From positions 62,001 through 126,000 of the forward strand of contig CAAEJV010000004.1 of NCBI GenBank assembly GCA_900756155.1: a DNA stretch of 64,000 nt, written 5' to 3'. The DNA is from Pasteurellaceae bacterium. GTDB lineage: Bacteria; Pseudomonadota; Gammaproteobacteria; Enterobacterales; Pasteurellaceae. The notes under the pieces were generated by a model. It worked only from the letters and a program-made list of their open reading frames with translations. It searched no databases and was not told the DNA's origin. Each line of letters starts with the position of its first letter. Within the stretch, counting starts at the first letter, position 1. Of this stretch, positions 17,943 to 24,999 are shown one piece after another. The position numbers were made by a program, and so were the translations under genes.

Positions 17943-17958
17943 CCCGAACAATGTCGGG
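17943..17958 (-). terminator. Terminator of rpmB-rpmG
   Basis: CCCGA / TCGGG stem with a 6-base loop; on the minus strand it is followed by TTTTTTT. It starts about 20 bases after the rpmG stop and lies just upstream of mutM. Confidence 0.75.
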
Positions 17959-17978
17959 CTTTTTTCAAATCAGCAAAA

Positions 17979-18149
17979 TTATTTGATTTTTGCTTCTTTA
18001 TAGATAACGTGTTTACGCACTACTGGATCAAATTTTTTGATTTCCATTTTTTCAGGCATATTACGTTTGTTTTTATCAGTTGTGTAGAAGTGACCAGTCT
18101 CTGCTGTAGAAACTAAACGGATTTTCTCACGAGCGCCTTTAGCTGCCAT
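17979..18149 (-). CDS. rpmG: 50S ribosomal protein L33
   Basis: A 56-residue protein with the L33 sequence start [19 protein letters not shown] and the conserved [21 protein letters not shown] region (quoted in two parts elsewhere in the family as the zinc-free form). It lacks the CXXC pairs of zinc-binding L33. It lies 11 bases after rpmB and is translated from the same message. Confidence 0.95.
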
Positions 18150-18160
18150 GTTTTAGCTCC

Positions 18161-18397
18161 TTAGATTTTTTCGCCACGAGCACGGATTTCAGCTAACACT
18201 GCATCAATGCCTTTTTTATCGATAATACGCATACCTTTCGCAGTTAAACGTAAGGTCACGAAACGGTTTTCACTTTCAACCCAGAAACGGTGAGTGTGAA
18301 GGTTTGGAAGAAAACGACGACGTGTCGCATTCAACGCGTGTGAGCGGTTGTTACCCACAGCTGGACGCTTGCCTGTTACTTGACAAACTCTAGACAT
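18161..18397 (-). CDS. rpmB: 50S ribosomal protein L28
   Basis: A 78-residue L28. The start at 18397 ([17 protein letters not shown]) is the family start and has GGAGAT upstream; the four extra in-frame codons to 18409 are not used. The [12 protein letters not shown] segment and C-terminal IRARGEKI are characteristic. First gene of the rpmB-rpmG unit, with a long leader from the promoter at 18520-18548. Confidence 0.95.
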
Positions 18398-18513
18398 AAT
18401 AATCTCCAATAATTTAAATATAAGCTCGAGCTTATGGTTCGGATAATGAAGCTTAAAACTAAGCTTGCTTCCTCGTCAGGTCGCAGTATCCGACCCACTT
18501 ACTATATTAAAGG
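18398..18513 (-). promoter_or_regulatory. Structured 5' leader of rpmB-rpmG
   Basis: About 115 bases lie between the predicted transcription start and the rpmB ATG. They include the stem GGTCG / CGACC (18479-18483 with 18491-18495), repeated AAGCTT elements (18449-18454, 18461-18466) and the palindrome TAAGCTCGAGCTTA (18421-18434) close to the ribosome binding site. Such leaders often mediate autoregulation by a ribosomal protein; that role is inferred. Confidence 0.4.
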
Positions 18514-18519
18514 TCGCAA

Positions 18520-18548
18520 ATTATACTGACTTTATTTTCATTTCTCAA
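18520..18548 (-). promoter_or_regulatory. Strong promoter of rpmB-rpmG
   Basis: Minus strand TTGAGA, 17 bases, TATAAT: a near-consensus sigma-70 promoter, as expected for ribosomal protein genes. Confidence 0.8.
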
Positions 18549-18615
18549 GTCCAAAAGCGATTTTTCCGTCTTTAAATGGAAATGAACGATAAAAAAATCA
18601 TCAAATTCCCTAAAA

Positions 18616-19281
18616 CTATAACAGATTATGTTCTGCAAAAGAATAACAAGTCCCTTTGCCGACAATAAAATGATCCAAAATACGAATATCCATTAACTCG
18701 GCGGCTTCAATAATTTTTTGTGTAATCAGTTTATCGGAATAACTGGGTTCTGCGATACCAGAAGGATGATTATGAGCCAAAATTAAAGCGGCTGCATTGC
18801 AGTAAAGGCTTTCTTTGATGATTTCACGAGGATAAACATTCGTCACATTAATTGTGCCTAAAAATAACCGCTCTTTTTTAATCAAACGATGTTGATTATC
18901 TAAAAATAACACTATAAAAATTTCACGTTCTTCGTGGTGAAGTTCCGCTTGAAGATAAAGCTTTACCGTAGATGTGTCGCTAAATACATGCTCTATTAAC
19001 AATTCTTGCTTGAGATAGCGTTTGGTCATTTCTGTGGTAGCTTGCAGTTGAATAAATTGCGTAATGCCTAATCCTTTTACTTTGCAAAAGGCTTCTTTAT
19101 CTGCGCTTAGCAATGCTCGAAGGGAACCAAAATGTTGCAGCACGCTATGTGATAATTCCATGACAGGGCAACCTTTAATCCCTGTACGTAAAAAAATAGC
19201 GAGTAATTCGTGATCTTCTAGGGCTTCAACACCATATTTCAACAATTTTTCACGAGGCATTAAAGGAGAGTTTGTCTGCAT
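18616..19281 (-). CDS. radC: RadC, competence-regulon JAMM-domain protein
   Basis: A 221-residue protein with an N-terminal helix-hairpin-helix-like domain and a C-terminal MPN/JAMM domain bearing the zinc motif HNHPSGIAEPSYSD. Its biochemical role is unresolved despite the historical repair name; in H. influenzae the gene belongs to the competence regulon. The frame is open to 19335, but a CRP-S site at 19354-19377 would leave too little room for a transcription start before that codon, and homologues start a few residues before MPREKLL, so the ATG at 19281 is preferred. The other candidate is 19320. No good ribosome binding site marks any of these. Confidence 0.85.
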   Translation of the reverse strand: MQTNSPLMPREKLLKYGVEALEDHELLAIFLRTGIKGCPVMELSHSVLQHFGSLRALLSADKEAFCKVKGLGITQFIQLQATTEMTKRYLKQELLIEHVFSDTSTVKLYLQAELHHEEREIFIVLFLDNQHRLIKKERLFLGTINVTNVYPREIIKESLYCNAAALILAHNHPSGIAEPSYSDKLITQKIIEAAELMDIRILDHFIVGKGTCYSFAEHNLL

Positions 19282-19353
19282 ATTAATTAATGAAAAGAAA
19301 AAAGTGCGGTCAATTTTCATGATGTTTTTAGGCATTGCGAATTGTCTATTTTA

Positions 19354-19377
19354 TTTTTGGAACAGAGATCGCAAAAA
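19354..19377 (-). promoter_or_regulatory. CRP-S (competence) site upstream of radC
   Basis: On the minus strand the left half is perfect, TTTTTGCGATCT, and the right half is TTCCAAAAA against the ideal TCGCAAAAA. The TGCGA core rather than TGTGA marks the Sxy-dependent class of CRP site defined in H. influenzae. Confidence 0.7.
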
Positions 19378-19482
19378 TAAAATTTTTTATTGGTGAAATT
19401 TGAAGTAAAATGGGCAACCTTAAGTTGTTAAGTACTAACACACAAAACATATCCATTCTATTAAGTCGTAGCGGAGTAGCAA

Positions 19483-20685
19483 ATGAGCTTGAGCGGAAAG
19501 CGTATTGTTGTCGGGATTACAGGGGGCATCGCCGCCTATAAAACCATTGAGTTTATTCGTTTATTACGCAAATCTAACGCAGAAGTTCGAGTGGCTTTAA
19601 CACCCGCTGCCGCTGAATTTGTCACGCCTTTAACGCTACAAGCCATTTCGGGTAATGCGGTTTCTCAATCTTTACTTGATCCTCAAGCTGAATTAGCCAT
19701 GGGGCATATTGAGCTGGCCAAATGGGCTGATGCGATTGTGATTGCGCCGGCTAGCGCCGATTTTATTGCGCGTTTAACCGTTGGAATGGCAAATGATTTA
19801 CTCAGTACGATTTGTCTCGCGACAAGTGCACCTATTATGCTCGCACCGGCGATGAATCAGCAAATGTATCGCCAGGCAATTACACAACAAAATTTGACCG
19901 CCCTTTCTGCGCGAGGTATTCATTTTGTTGGGCCAAATAGTGGTTTTCAAGCTTGTGGCGATGTGGGTGCAGGTAGAATGTCCGAGCCCCCTGAAATTTT
20001 TGAATCACTTCAATCACTTTTTGCCGTTTACCAAGATTTAGCTGATTTAAGCGTCACTATTACAGCAGGTCCGACGCGTGAAGCTATCGATCCGGTTCGT
20101 TATATTTCTAATCACAGTTCAGGCAAAATGGGCTTTGCGATTGCCGAGGCTTTTGCAAAGCGCGGGGCTAATGTCACCTTAATTGCGGGGCCTGTTAATC
20201 TGGCTACACCGAAAAATGTTCATCGTATTGATGTGACAACCGCCCATGAAATGTGGCAAGCCTCCCTTGAAAGTGCGGTCAAAAATAGCATCTTTATTGG
20301 TTGTGCTGCTGTGGCTGATTATCGAGTAGCGGAAGTCGCTGATCAAAAAATTAAGAAAACCAATGATAACGATGAGCTTTCTCTTAAATTGGTGAAAAAT
20401 CCAGATATTATCGCGAGTGTGGCAAGTTTAGAAAAAGATCGTCCGTTTGTTGTGGGCTTTGCTGCTGAAACGCAAAATGTCGCTGAGTATGCGAAGAGCA
20501 AACTTCAACGCAAAAATTTAGATATGATTTGTGCCAATGATGTATCGGGTGGGCAAGTATTCGGACAAGATCAAAATGCGTTGCAGATCTTTTGGAAAAC
20601 AGGTGAAAAAGCGTTGCCGTTAGCTGATAAAAATAAATTGGCAGAAGCGTTGGTCACTGAAATTGTTGAGCATTATCACAAATAA
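19483..20685 (+). CDS. coaBC: CoaBC, bifunctional phosphopantothenoylcysteine synthetase/decarboxylase
   Basis: A 400-residue enzyme for two steps of coenzyme A synthesis. The N-terminal CoaC flavoprotein domain shows GITGGIAAYKTIE, the PASADFIARL segment, PAMNQQM and the flexible flap GDVGAGRM with its catalytic cysteine (QACGD). The CoaB domain begins near residue 190 with ITAGPTREAIDPVRYISN and HSSGKMG, and has the KKTND lysine. Divergent from radC and first of the coaBC-dut-slmA-yheU-crp series. An uptake signal lies inside at 20271. Confidence 0.95.
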   Translation: MSLSGKRIVVGITGGIAAYKTIEFIRLLRKSNAEVRVALTPAAAEFVTPLTLQAISGNAVSQSLLDPQAELAMGHIELAKWADAIVIAPASADFIARLTVGMANDLLSTICLATSAPIMLAPAMNQQMYRQAITQQNLTALSARGIHFVGPNSGFQACGDVGAGRMSEPPEIFESLQSLFAVYQDLADLSVTITAGPTREAIDPVRYISNHSSGKMGFAIAEAFAKRGANVTLIAGPVNLATPKNVHRIDVTTAHEMWQASLESAVKNSIFIGCAAVADYRVAEVADQKIKKTNDNDELSLKLVKNPDIIASVASLEKDRPFVVGFAAETQNVAEYAKSKLQRKNLDMICANDVSGGQVFGQDQNALQIFWKTGEKALPLADKNKLAEALVTEIVEHYHK

Positions 20686-20758
20686 AATACGTTCAAAATT
20701 CGTTGGATTTTGTGACCGCACTTTTGTATGACAGATTTCTTTTAAAGGATAAATAAGC

Positions 20759-21214
20759 ATGAAAAAAATTGATGTAAAAATTTTAGATAGCCGTATTGGC
20801 AACGAATTTCCTTTACCAACCTATGCAACCGAAGGTTCAGCAGGTTTGGATTTACGTGCATTGCTTGAAGAAGGCATCGAAATTCAACCAGGCGAAACCA
20901 AACTTATCCCAACAGGCCTTTCAATTTATATTGCCGATCCGAACCTTGCAGCAGTGATTTTGCCTCGTTCGGGTTTAGGCCATAAACACGGTATCGTATT
21001 AGGTAACTTAGTGGGCTTAATTGATTCAGATTATCAAGGTCCATTAATGGTATCTGTATGGAATCGTGGCCATGAACCGTTCAAAATTGAAGTTGGCGAT
21101 CGTATTGCACAATTAGTGTTTGTGCCAGTAGTACAAGCGGAATTCAATATTGTCAGCGAATTTACCGAAACTGAACGTGGTGAGGGCGGTTTTGGTCATT
21201 CAGGTAAAAAATAA
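20759..21214 (+). CDS. dut: Dut, dUTP pyrophosphatase
   Basis: A 151-residue trimeric dUTPase that hydrolyses dUTP to dUMP, limiting uracil in DNA and supplying dTMP synthesis. The five family motifs are visible: SAGLDLRA, PRSGLG, GLIDSDYQG, RIAQLVFVP and the C-terminal P-loop-like RGEGGFGHSG. It follows coaBC by 73 bases that contain an uptake signal (20715), and ends 3 bases before slmA. Confidence 0.95.
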   Translation: MKKIDVKILDSRIGNEFPLPTYATEGSAGLDLRALLEEGIEIQPGETKLIPTGLSIYIADPNLAAVILPRSGLGHKHGIVLGNLVGLIDSDYQGPLMVSVWNRGHEPFKIEVGDRIAQLVFVPVVQAEFNIVSEFTETERGEGGFGHSGKK

Positions 21215-21217
21215 ACT

Positions 21218-21871
21218 ATGGTAGAACAATTATCTCTCGTAGAAGTTGATGAGATTGCCGCGGAAATCAAACCGCCAAAAATCGAAAAACGTACAGTAAA
21301 AGAACGTCGGCAACAAGTGTTGACGGTGCTTACCCATATGCTGCATTCTGAACGCGGAATGGAGCGTATGACAACAGCGCGTTTGGCGGAAGAAGTGGGG
21401 GTGTCAGAGGCGGCACTTTATCGTTACTTCCCAAGTAAAACCAAAATGTTTGAAGCGTTGATCGATAATATTGAAGCAAATTTATTTAGCCGTATTACCA
21501 CATCGATTCGTAATGAAACTAATACGATGAATCGAGTGCGTGACATTATGCAGATGATCCTCGACTTTGCGCGTAAAAATCCTGGTTTGACACGCATTTT
21601 GACCGGACATGCCTTGATGTTTGAAGAGCCTCTTTTACAGGCTCGTGTTGCGCAATTTTTCGATCGTCTTGAAATGCAATTTGTGAATATTTTACAAATG
21701 CGAAAATTACGCGAAGGGCGGGGTTTTAATGTCGATGAACGTATTATTGCAGGGCATTTAGTGACGCTTTGTGAAGGGCAGTTTATGCGTTATGTCCGCA
21801 CAAACTTCCGTTTAGGCGCAAATCAAAGTTTTGAACAGCAATGGCGTTTTCTAGAACCACTTTTTGCTTAA
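21218..21871 (+). CDS. slmA: SlmA, nucleoid occlusion factor (TetR family)
   Basis: A 217-residue TetR-fold DNA-binding protein. The helix-turn-helix MTTARLAEEVGVSEAALYRYFP lies at about residues 49-70 (written here in two overlapping motifs, LAEEVGVSEAALYRYF being the core), and the C-terminal domain matches SlmA. Bound to its chromosomal sites, SlmA blocks FtsZ assembly over the nucleoid. The gene is 3 bases downstream of dut, the position it holds across the gammaproteobacteria. Confidence 0.92.
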   Translation: MVEQLSLVEVDEIAAEIKPPKIEKRTVKERRQQVLTVLTHMLHSERGMERMTTARLAEEVGVSEAALYRYFPSKTKMFEALIDNIEANLFSRITTSIRNETNTMNRVRDIMQMILDFARKNPGLTRILTGHALMFEEPLLQARVAQFFDRLEMQFVNILQMRKLREGRGFNVDERIIAGHLVTLCEGQFMRYVRTNFRLGANQSFEQQWRFLEPLFA

Positions 21872-21892
21872 TTGACTTTAGTTGATAAATAT

Positions 21893-22111
21893 ATGATTAT
21901 TCCGTGGCAAGAATTGCCAACCGAAACCTTAGAAAACATTGTGGAAAGTGTGGTACTTAGAGAAGGTACCGATTATGGTTCACACGAATTTTCGTTAGAA
22001 CAAAAAAAACAACACCTACTAAACAAGATTCACAATGGAAGTGCTGTGATTGTTTGGTCAGAATTACATGAATCCATTGATATAAAAGATAAAATGGAAT
22101 TTCTAAAATGA
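21893..22111 (+). CDS. YheU family (UPF0270) small protein
   Basis: A 72-residue protein beginning MIIPWQELPTETLENIVES, the hallmark of UPF0270/YheU. The ATG at 21893 is the family start; an upstream TTG at 21872 in the same frame abuts the slmA stop and is less likely. Function unknown. It lies between slmA and crp and is probably co-transcribed with both. Confidence 0.85.
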   Translation: MIIPWQELPTETLENIVESVVLREGTDYGSHEFSLEQKKQHLLNKIHNGSAVIVWSELHESIDIKDKMEFLK

Positions 22112-22127
22112 ATCAATAGGAGCTTAT

Positions 22128-22796
22128 ATGTCAGAAGATGTAGAATTACTTGAAGAACAAAAGTTACAAGACGATGATCAGCAACGCGATCCTGCTCTGG
22201 ATTGGTTCCTAACGCACTGTCATTTGCATAAATATCCTGCAAAATCGACCTTAATCCATGCAGGGGAAGATGCCAATATTTTATATTTCTTAATTAAAGG
22301 AAGCGTGATGGTTTCATCGAAAGATGATGAAGGCAAAGAGATGATTTTATCTTATTTAGGTGCCGGACAATTTTTTGGTGAAGCAGGTTTATTTGACGAA
22401 GGTTCGAAACGTTCTGCTTGGGTAAAAACGAAAACCCCTTGTGAAATTGCAGAAATTTCCTATAAAAAATATCGTCAGCTTATTCAAATTAATCCTGAGA
22501 TTTTAATGTTCCTTACCGCTCAGTTATCAAAACGCTTGCAAAATACATCTCGACAAGTGACTAACTTGGCCTTTTTGGATGTGGCAGGCCGTATTGCTCA
22601 GGCGCTTATGCACTTGGCAAAACAGCCAGAGGCCATGACTCATCCTGATGGTATGCAGATTAAAATTACTCGTCAGGAAATCGGTCAAATGGTGGGCTGT
22701 TCACGTGAAACCGTAGGGCGAATAATTAAGATGCTGGAAGATCAAAATCTAATTCATGCGCACGGTAAAACCATTGTGGTTTACGGCACTCGATAG
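22128..22796 (+). CDS. crp: CRP, cyclic AMP receptor protein
   Basis: A 222-residue global regulator. The N-terminal half is the cAMP-binding beta-roll (GEDANILYFLIKGSVMV and the GEAGLFDEGSKRSAWV phosphate-binding region); the C-terminal helix-turn-helix is ITRQEIGQMVGCSRETVGR. In Haemophilus CRP controls sugar use and, with Sxy, natural competence; likely targets in this same window are the nan/nagE region, radC and rlmN-pilF. The N terminus is about 10 residues longer than in E. coli, as in other Pasteurellaceae. Confidence 0.95.
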   Translation: MSEDVELLEEQKLQDDDQQRDPALDWFLTHCHLHKYPAKSTLIHAGEDANILYFLIKGSVMVSSKDDEGKEMILSYLGAGQFFGEAGLFDEGSKRSAWVKTKTPCEIAEISYKKYRQLIQINPEILMFLTAQLSKRLQNTSRQVTNLAFLDVAGRIAQALMHLAKQPEAMTHPDGMQIKITRQEIGQMVGCSRETVGRIIKMLEDQNLIHAHGKTIVVYGTR

Positions 22797-22798
22797 TA

Positions 22799-22830
22799 AA
22801 AATAACCGTCTTTAATAAGACGGTTATTTT
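22799..22830 (+). terminator. Terminator of crp
   Basis: 14-bp perfect stem (22799-22812 and 22817-22830) with a TAAT loop and flanking T-rich sequence. It separates crp from the RNA candidate downstream. Confidence 0.9.
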
Positions 22831-22920
22831 GTTTTTGTTACATTAATGTGATAGTTGAAATGCCTTTGTTAATTTTTATACGAAAAGCGAAAAAATACTT
22901 CTTTTAGTGCAATATCTTAA

Positions 22921-22949
22921 TTGACAAAATAGCGGAAGACTTCTATCAT
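22921..22949 (+). promoter_or_regulatory. Strong promoter of an unannotated RNA
   Basis: TTGACA (consensus -35), 17 bases, TATCAT. No open reading frame with a ribosome binding site follows on this strand before the convergent nagE-type gene. Confidence 0.7.
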
Positions 22950-22955
22950 ACCACT

Positions 22956-23160
22956 GCCTTCCAATGTAGTTTCTTTGGAAGTCAGGATTGGTCTCCTGAA
23001 TATATAAGTGGCTTTTAAAAGATTCTGAATCTTTTAATTTTATATCGCAGACTGGAACCCCAGAGATGCTTTAAATCTATGGTGGGCTAGGTAGAAATCC
23101 CGCAGGGATGCGATGCAGTAAGCCACTTGCTGTTAAGACCAATTCTGCTTAGTTCCACCA
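22956..23160 (+). ncRNA. Candidate structured non-coding RNA between crp and nagE
   Basis: About 205 bases that fold into nested perfect helices: a 5' hairpin (22958-22964 with 22975-22981); a closing helix P1 of 12 pairs with one G-U (22983-22994 with 23136-23147); P2, 9 pairs (23006-23014 with 23120-23128); a 10-pair hairpin P3 (23015-23024 with 23028-23037); P4, 6 pairs (23044-23049 with 23109-23114); and small hairpins P5 (23052-23055 with 23060-23063) and P6 (23097-23101 with 23105-23109; P6 and P4 share one base). It has a strong promoter and no protein frame. It does not show the tmRNA, RNase P or 4.5S RNA hallmarks; it is not obviously 6S RNA because the 5' end forms its own hairpin instead of pairing with the 3' end. 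The 3' end is not marked by a clear terminator. Function unknown. Confidence 0.5.
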
Positions 23161-23226
23161 CCCTTCAAAACAATCTTCAATTTTCAAACTTTATTTAACT
23201 CACTTCAAACGAGAAATTCTCAGCTA

Positions 23227-23235
23227 AAGTGCGGT
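23227..23235 (+). repeat. Uptake signal sequence before the nagE terminator
   Basis: Exact AAGTGCGGT followed by CATTTTTT. The stretch 23161-23226 between it and the RNA candidate is AT-rich and holds nothing else recognisable apart from a short GAGAA/TTCTC hairpin. Confidence 0.85.
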
Positions 23236-23265
23236 CATTTTTTACTTTATTTTTGGCAAAAAAAT

Positions 23266-23287
23266 ACCGACCCATTTCTGAGTCGGC
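23266..23287 (-). terminator. Terminator of the nagE-type gene
   Basis: 8-bp stem with two G-U pairs (23266-23273 with 23280-23287); on the minus strand it is followed by ATTTTTTT. Just beyond the stop codon at 23305. Confidence 0.75.
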
Positions 23288-23304
23288 ATTTAATTTGGTG
23301 TGTT

Positions 23305-24771
23305 TTATTTCACTTTTTGTTTCATGGCTTCTGCCACAAGTTCAGCCTCAGGGCCGAGAACCACTTGTAAGCCATCGTTACCAATTTTCACGATACCTTT
23401 TGCGCCAAGAGACTTAAGCTGCTCTTCATTAATTTTGTGTTGATCGACTAAGCTTAAACGTAAGCGAGTGATACAAGCATCAATATTTTTGAAGTTATCA
23501 GCACCACCTAAAGCATCAATAAATTTGACCGCTCTTTCTTCACGAGATTGGCTCGCTGCTGGTTGTGCTGCAGTGGTTTCCTCTGCTTCTTCTGTACGAC
23601 CTAATGTTTTTAAGTTGAACGCTTTAATTGCAAAACGGAATACCACGTAGTAAATCACGAAGAATACTAAGCCTTGTACGATTAGCATATACCATTCAAC
23701 GGCTAATGGGTTGCGTGATGAAAGTACCATATCCACGAGACCTGCACTGAAACCGAAGCCTGCGATCCAATGCATTGTTGCGGCGATAAAGACGGAAATA
23801 CCGGTTAATACTGCGTGGATGAAGTAAAGCACGGGCGCAACAAACATGAAAGAGAATTCTAATGGTTCAGTGATACCAGTAAAGAATGAGGCAAATGCAC
23901 CCGCAAGCATAATTGATGCAACTTTCGTTTTTTGGCTTGGTTTAGCACTGAGGTAAATCGCTAATGCCGCACCCGGTAACCCGAACATCATGACAGGGAA
24001 GAAACCTGCTTGGTACATACCGGTTACTCCAACCGTTGCAGTGCCTTCAGCAAGTGATTTTGCACCACCCAAGAAGTTTGGAATGTCATTGATGCCTGCT
24101 ACGTCAAACCAGAATACTGAGTTCAATGCATGGTGTAAGCCAACAGGAATGAGTAAACGGTTGAAGAAACCGTAAAGACCTGCACCAACAGCGCCTAAGT
24201 CTTTAATGCTTTCACCGAATGACACTAAACCGCCGAAAATATATGGCCAGATGTAAAGCAATACGAAGCTGATGAACATCATGATAAAAGAAACGACGAT
24301 TGGCACAAGGCGTTTTCCGCTAAAGAAGGAGAGTGCTTTTGGCAATTCCACTTGATAGAAGCGGTTATAAAGTTCAGCTGAAATCACCCCGATCAAAATC
24401 CCAATAAATTGGTTATTGATTTTCCCGAAGGCGGCTGGCACTTCACTTACATCGATATGTTGTAGTTGAGCAACACTGCCAGGTGAAAGTAGAGTTGTTA
24501 CCACATAGTAACCCACTAAACCTGAAAGTGCAGCGGAACCATGTTTGTCCTTAGATAAACCGAAAGCAACGCCAACAGCAAAAAGCAGGCCCATGTTATC
24601 GATGATAGCACCGCCTGATTTTATTAAAAATGCAGCAAGTTGACTGTTAGCTCCCCAGCCATCTGGGTCAAGCCAATAACCAATACCCATCAGTACAGCC
24701 GCTGCTGGTAAGACAGCAACAGGTACCATTAAGGCTTGCCCAATTTTTTGCGCATAACCTAACACATTCAT
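23305..24771 (-). CDS. nagE: PTS EIICB permease, N-acetylglucosamine type
   Basis: A 488-residue phosphotransferase permease. Residues 1 to about 390 are the membrane EIIC domain, with the substrate-site signature GITEPLEFSFMFVAPVLY; after an Ala/Gln-rich linker, residues about 410-488 are the EIIB domain with the phosphorylated Cys433 in NIDACITRLRL. It lacks the EIIA domain of E. coli NagE, so it needs EIIA from another protein such as Crr. The GlcNAc assignment rests on resemblance and on its position opposite nanE and the nagB/nagA operon; glucose-type specificity cannot be excluded. It would deliver GlcNAc-6-phosphate to NagA. The linker carries residues encoded by a near-uptake-signal (23527). 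Confidence 0.82.
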   Translation of the reverse strand: MNVLGYAQKIGQALMVPVAVLPAAAVLMGIGYWLDPDGWGANSQLAAFLIKSGGAIIDNMGLLFAVGVAFGLSKDKHGSAALSGLVGYYVVTTLLSPGSVAQLQHIDVSEVPAAFGKINNQFIGILIGVISAELYNRFYQVELPKALSFFSGKRLVPIVVSFIMMFISFVLLYIWPYIFGGLVSFGESIKDLGAVGAGLYGFFNRLLIPVGLHHALNSVFWFDVAGINDIPNFLGGAKSLAEGTATVGVTGMYQAGFFPVMMFGLPGAALAIYLSAKPSQKTKVASIMLAGAFASFFTGITEPLEFSFMFVAPVLYFIHAVLTGISVFIAATMHWIAGFGFSAGLVDMVLSSRNPLAVEWYMLIVQGLVFFVIYYVVFRFAIKAFNLKTLGRTEEAEETTAAQPAASQSREERAVKFIDALGGADNFKNIDACITRLRLSLVDQHKINEEQLKSLGAKGIVKIGNDGLQVVLGPEAELVAEAMKQKVK

Positions 24772-24794
24772 TTTTTTCTCCTATTTATAAGTAA

Positions 24795-24809
24795 TGAAGT
24801 ATTACTTCA
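24795..24809. promoter_or_regulatory. Operator-like palindrome at the nagE start point
   Basis: TGAAGTA-T-TACTTCA, a perfect 15-base inverted repeat, equals TGAA-N7-TTCA. It lies immediately after the predicted nagE -10 (24811-24816, TAGAAT on the minus strand), where a bound repressor would block transcription. A second copy of the same pattern lies by the nanE promoter. Confidence 0.6.
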
Positions 24810-24810
24810 C

Positions 24811-24816
24811 ATTCTA
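24811..24816 (-). promoter_or_regulatory. Predicted -10 of the nagE promoter
   Basis: TAGAAT on the minus strand; -35 candidates (TTGTAC at 19 bases, TACAAA at 16) are poor, as is common for CRP-dependent promoters. Confidence 0.4.
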
Positions 24817-24864
24817 AAGTAAAAAAAAATATTTTGTACAAATGTGGTAACTTTATCTCAAAAT

Positions 24865-24880
24865 TGAGAAGCCGATCACA
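24865..24880. promoter_or_regulatory. CRP (CRP-N) site between nagE and nanE
   Basis: TGAGA-AGCCGA-TCACA matches the CRP core TGTGA-N6-TCACA in 9 of 10 positions and has the flanking AAAT/AATTT of good sites. It lies between the two divergent promoters, about 68 bases from the nagE and 80 bases from the nanE predicted start points. Confidence 0.75.
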
Positions 24881-24882
24881 AA

Positions 24883-24903
24883 TTTTGAAATTGTACTTCA
24901 AAA
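24883..24903. promoter_or_regulatory. Operator-like inverted repeat near the nanE promoter
   Basis: TTTTGAA-N7-TTCAAAA, a perfect 7-bp inverted repeat with the core TGAA-N7-TTCA, 3 bases from the CRP site. It has the same spacing as the palindrome at 24795-24809 (centres 91 bases apart). SiaR/NanR, encoded in the operon, is the natural candidate to bind both; this is inferred. Confidence 0.6.
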
Positions 24904-24940
24904 AAAATTTTTTTATGGTGCAAGTTTTACTGCGTTTTAC

Positions 24941-24946
24941 TATAAT
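24941..24946 (+). promoter_or_regulatory. Predicted -10 of the nan operon
   Basis: Consensus TATAAT, 54 bases before the nanE ATG, with only a weak -35 (GTGCAA), fitting activation by CRP. Confidence 0.6.
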
Positions 24947-24999
24947 GGCCAGAAAGCCAAAAAGGAAACCAAGTGTTACTGTCTAATGTAGGAGTTTAT

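Noticed and set aside
17907..17951. Longer MutM starting at 17951
   Set aside because: MutM needs proline at position 2 as catalytic nucleophile, which only the 17906 start gives; the extension overlaps the rpmG terminator.
22846..22862. CRP site before the RNA candidate
   Set aside because: Only one half site (TGTGA) is present, about 70 bases from the -35; the other half does not match.
22956..23160. Retron-type msr-msd RNA
   Set aside because: Long-range terminal pairing resembles a retron, but no reverse transcriptase gene is present in the 64 kb window.
22956..23160. Cobalamin riboswitch
   Set aside because: Fragments resembling AGTCAGGA and GCCACT occur, but in the wrong order, and no gene lies downstream on that strand.
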